Assembly: GCF_040869035.1 (NCBI RefSeq) | Contig: NZ_CP162101.1 | Coordinates: forward strand, 1,178,001-1,242,000 | Length of the DNA stretch: 64,000 bases | Direction: 5' to 3' | From: Vibrio sp. NTOU-M3 | Lineage (GTDB): Bacteria > Pseudomonadota > Gammaproteobacteria > Enterobacterales > Vibrionaceae | Shown here: positions 63,946-64,000 of the stretch, in pieces | Layout of the letters: every line of letters begins with the position of its first letter | Numbering within the stretch: the first letter of the stretch is position 1 | Notes under the pieces: generated by a model | What the model was told of the DNA's origin: nothing | Databases searched by the model: none | What the model saw: only the letters and a program-made list of their open reading frames with translations | Translations under genes and position numbers: made by a program

Positions 63946-64000
63946 CCGCAAGAGAAAAGCTTATCGAGGGAAAATCTCATTCATATACTAGCCAAACATG

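Overview
The window looks like a Vibrio chromosome. Supporting this are the divergent deaD/rnb pair, a CdaR-regulated glycerate locus, DUF3316 and DUF3024 proteins, a Vibrio-type stressosome operon and many large sensory kinases and chemoreceptors. The species cannot be fixed by eye. Gene density is high and no transposase, phage gene or CRISPR array was seen. A tRNA-Ser(UGA) is the only RNA gene found.

Layout. 1-3.8 kb: the 5' part of deaD (leftward) and RNase II (rnb, rightward). 4-9.9 kb: a lipoprotein zinc metalloprotease, then cdaR with a GntP-type permease and glycerate kinase. 10.1-17.3 kb: one 2390-residue lipoprotein carrying two complete polysaccharide lyase family 8 modules joined by two DNRLRE/CBM96-like domains. 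17.4-25.4 kb: small lipoproteins, a 35-residue membrane peptide, a PstS-like binding protein, a MaoC hydratase, tRNA-Ser, an AT-rich AraC/methyltransferase/LysE group, a solute-binding protein and a CDF metal exporter.

25.7-38.4 kb is the most unusual part. A sensor kinase and its sigma-54 response regulator, plus a HEAT-repeat protein, lie divergently from a five-gene periplasmic redox operon. The operon holds two diheme MauG/cytochrome c peroxidase-like proteins, a Tat-exported Rieske protein, an AioA-family molybdopterin oxidoreductase and a monoheme cytochrome c. This composition matches the iodate reductase set IdrA/IdrB/IdrP1/IdrP2 better than arsenite oxidase, because two residues expected at the arsenite site appear absent. 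The operon is preceded by a GG-N10-GC sigma-54 promoter with two upstream dyads, which suggests control by the neighbouring response regulator.

38.4-46.8 kb: a DctB/DctD-like pair next to a TAXI-type TRAP transporter and L-2-hydroxyglutarate oxidase (lhgO). It also has a near-consensus sigma-54 promoter and upstream dyads. I infer an uptake-and-oxidation pathway for L-2-hydroxyglutarate or a related dicarboxylate.

46.8-64 kb: a sensory block. It contains an Aer-like chemoreceptor and a stressosome operon (globin-sensor RsbR, RsbS, RsbT, RsbX) that runs straight into a hybrid kinase and an HD-GYP response regulator. Next come a cystatin-like lipoprotein, a DUF3316 protein, Hsp20 and a second HD-GYP regulator. 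It ends with a second hybrid kinase and a chemoreceptor whose periplasmic sensor regions are related to each other.
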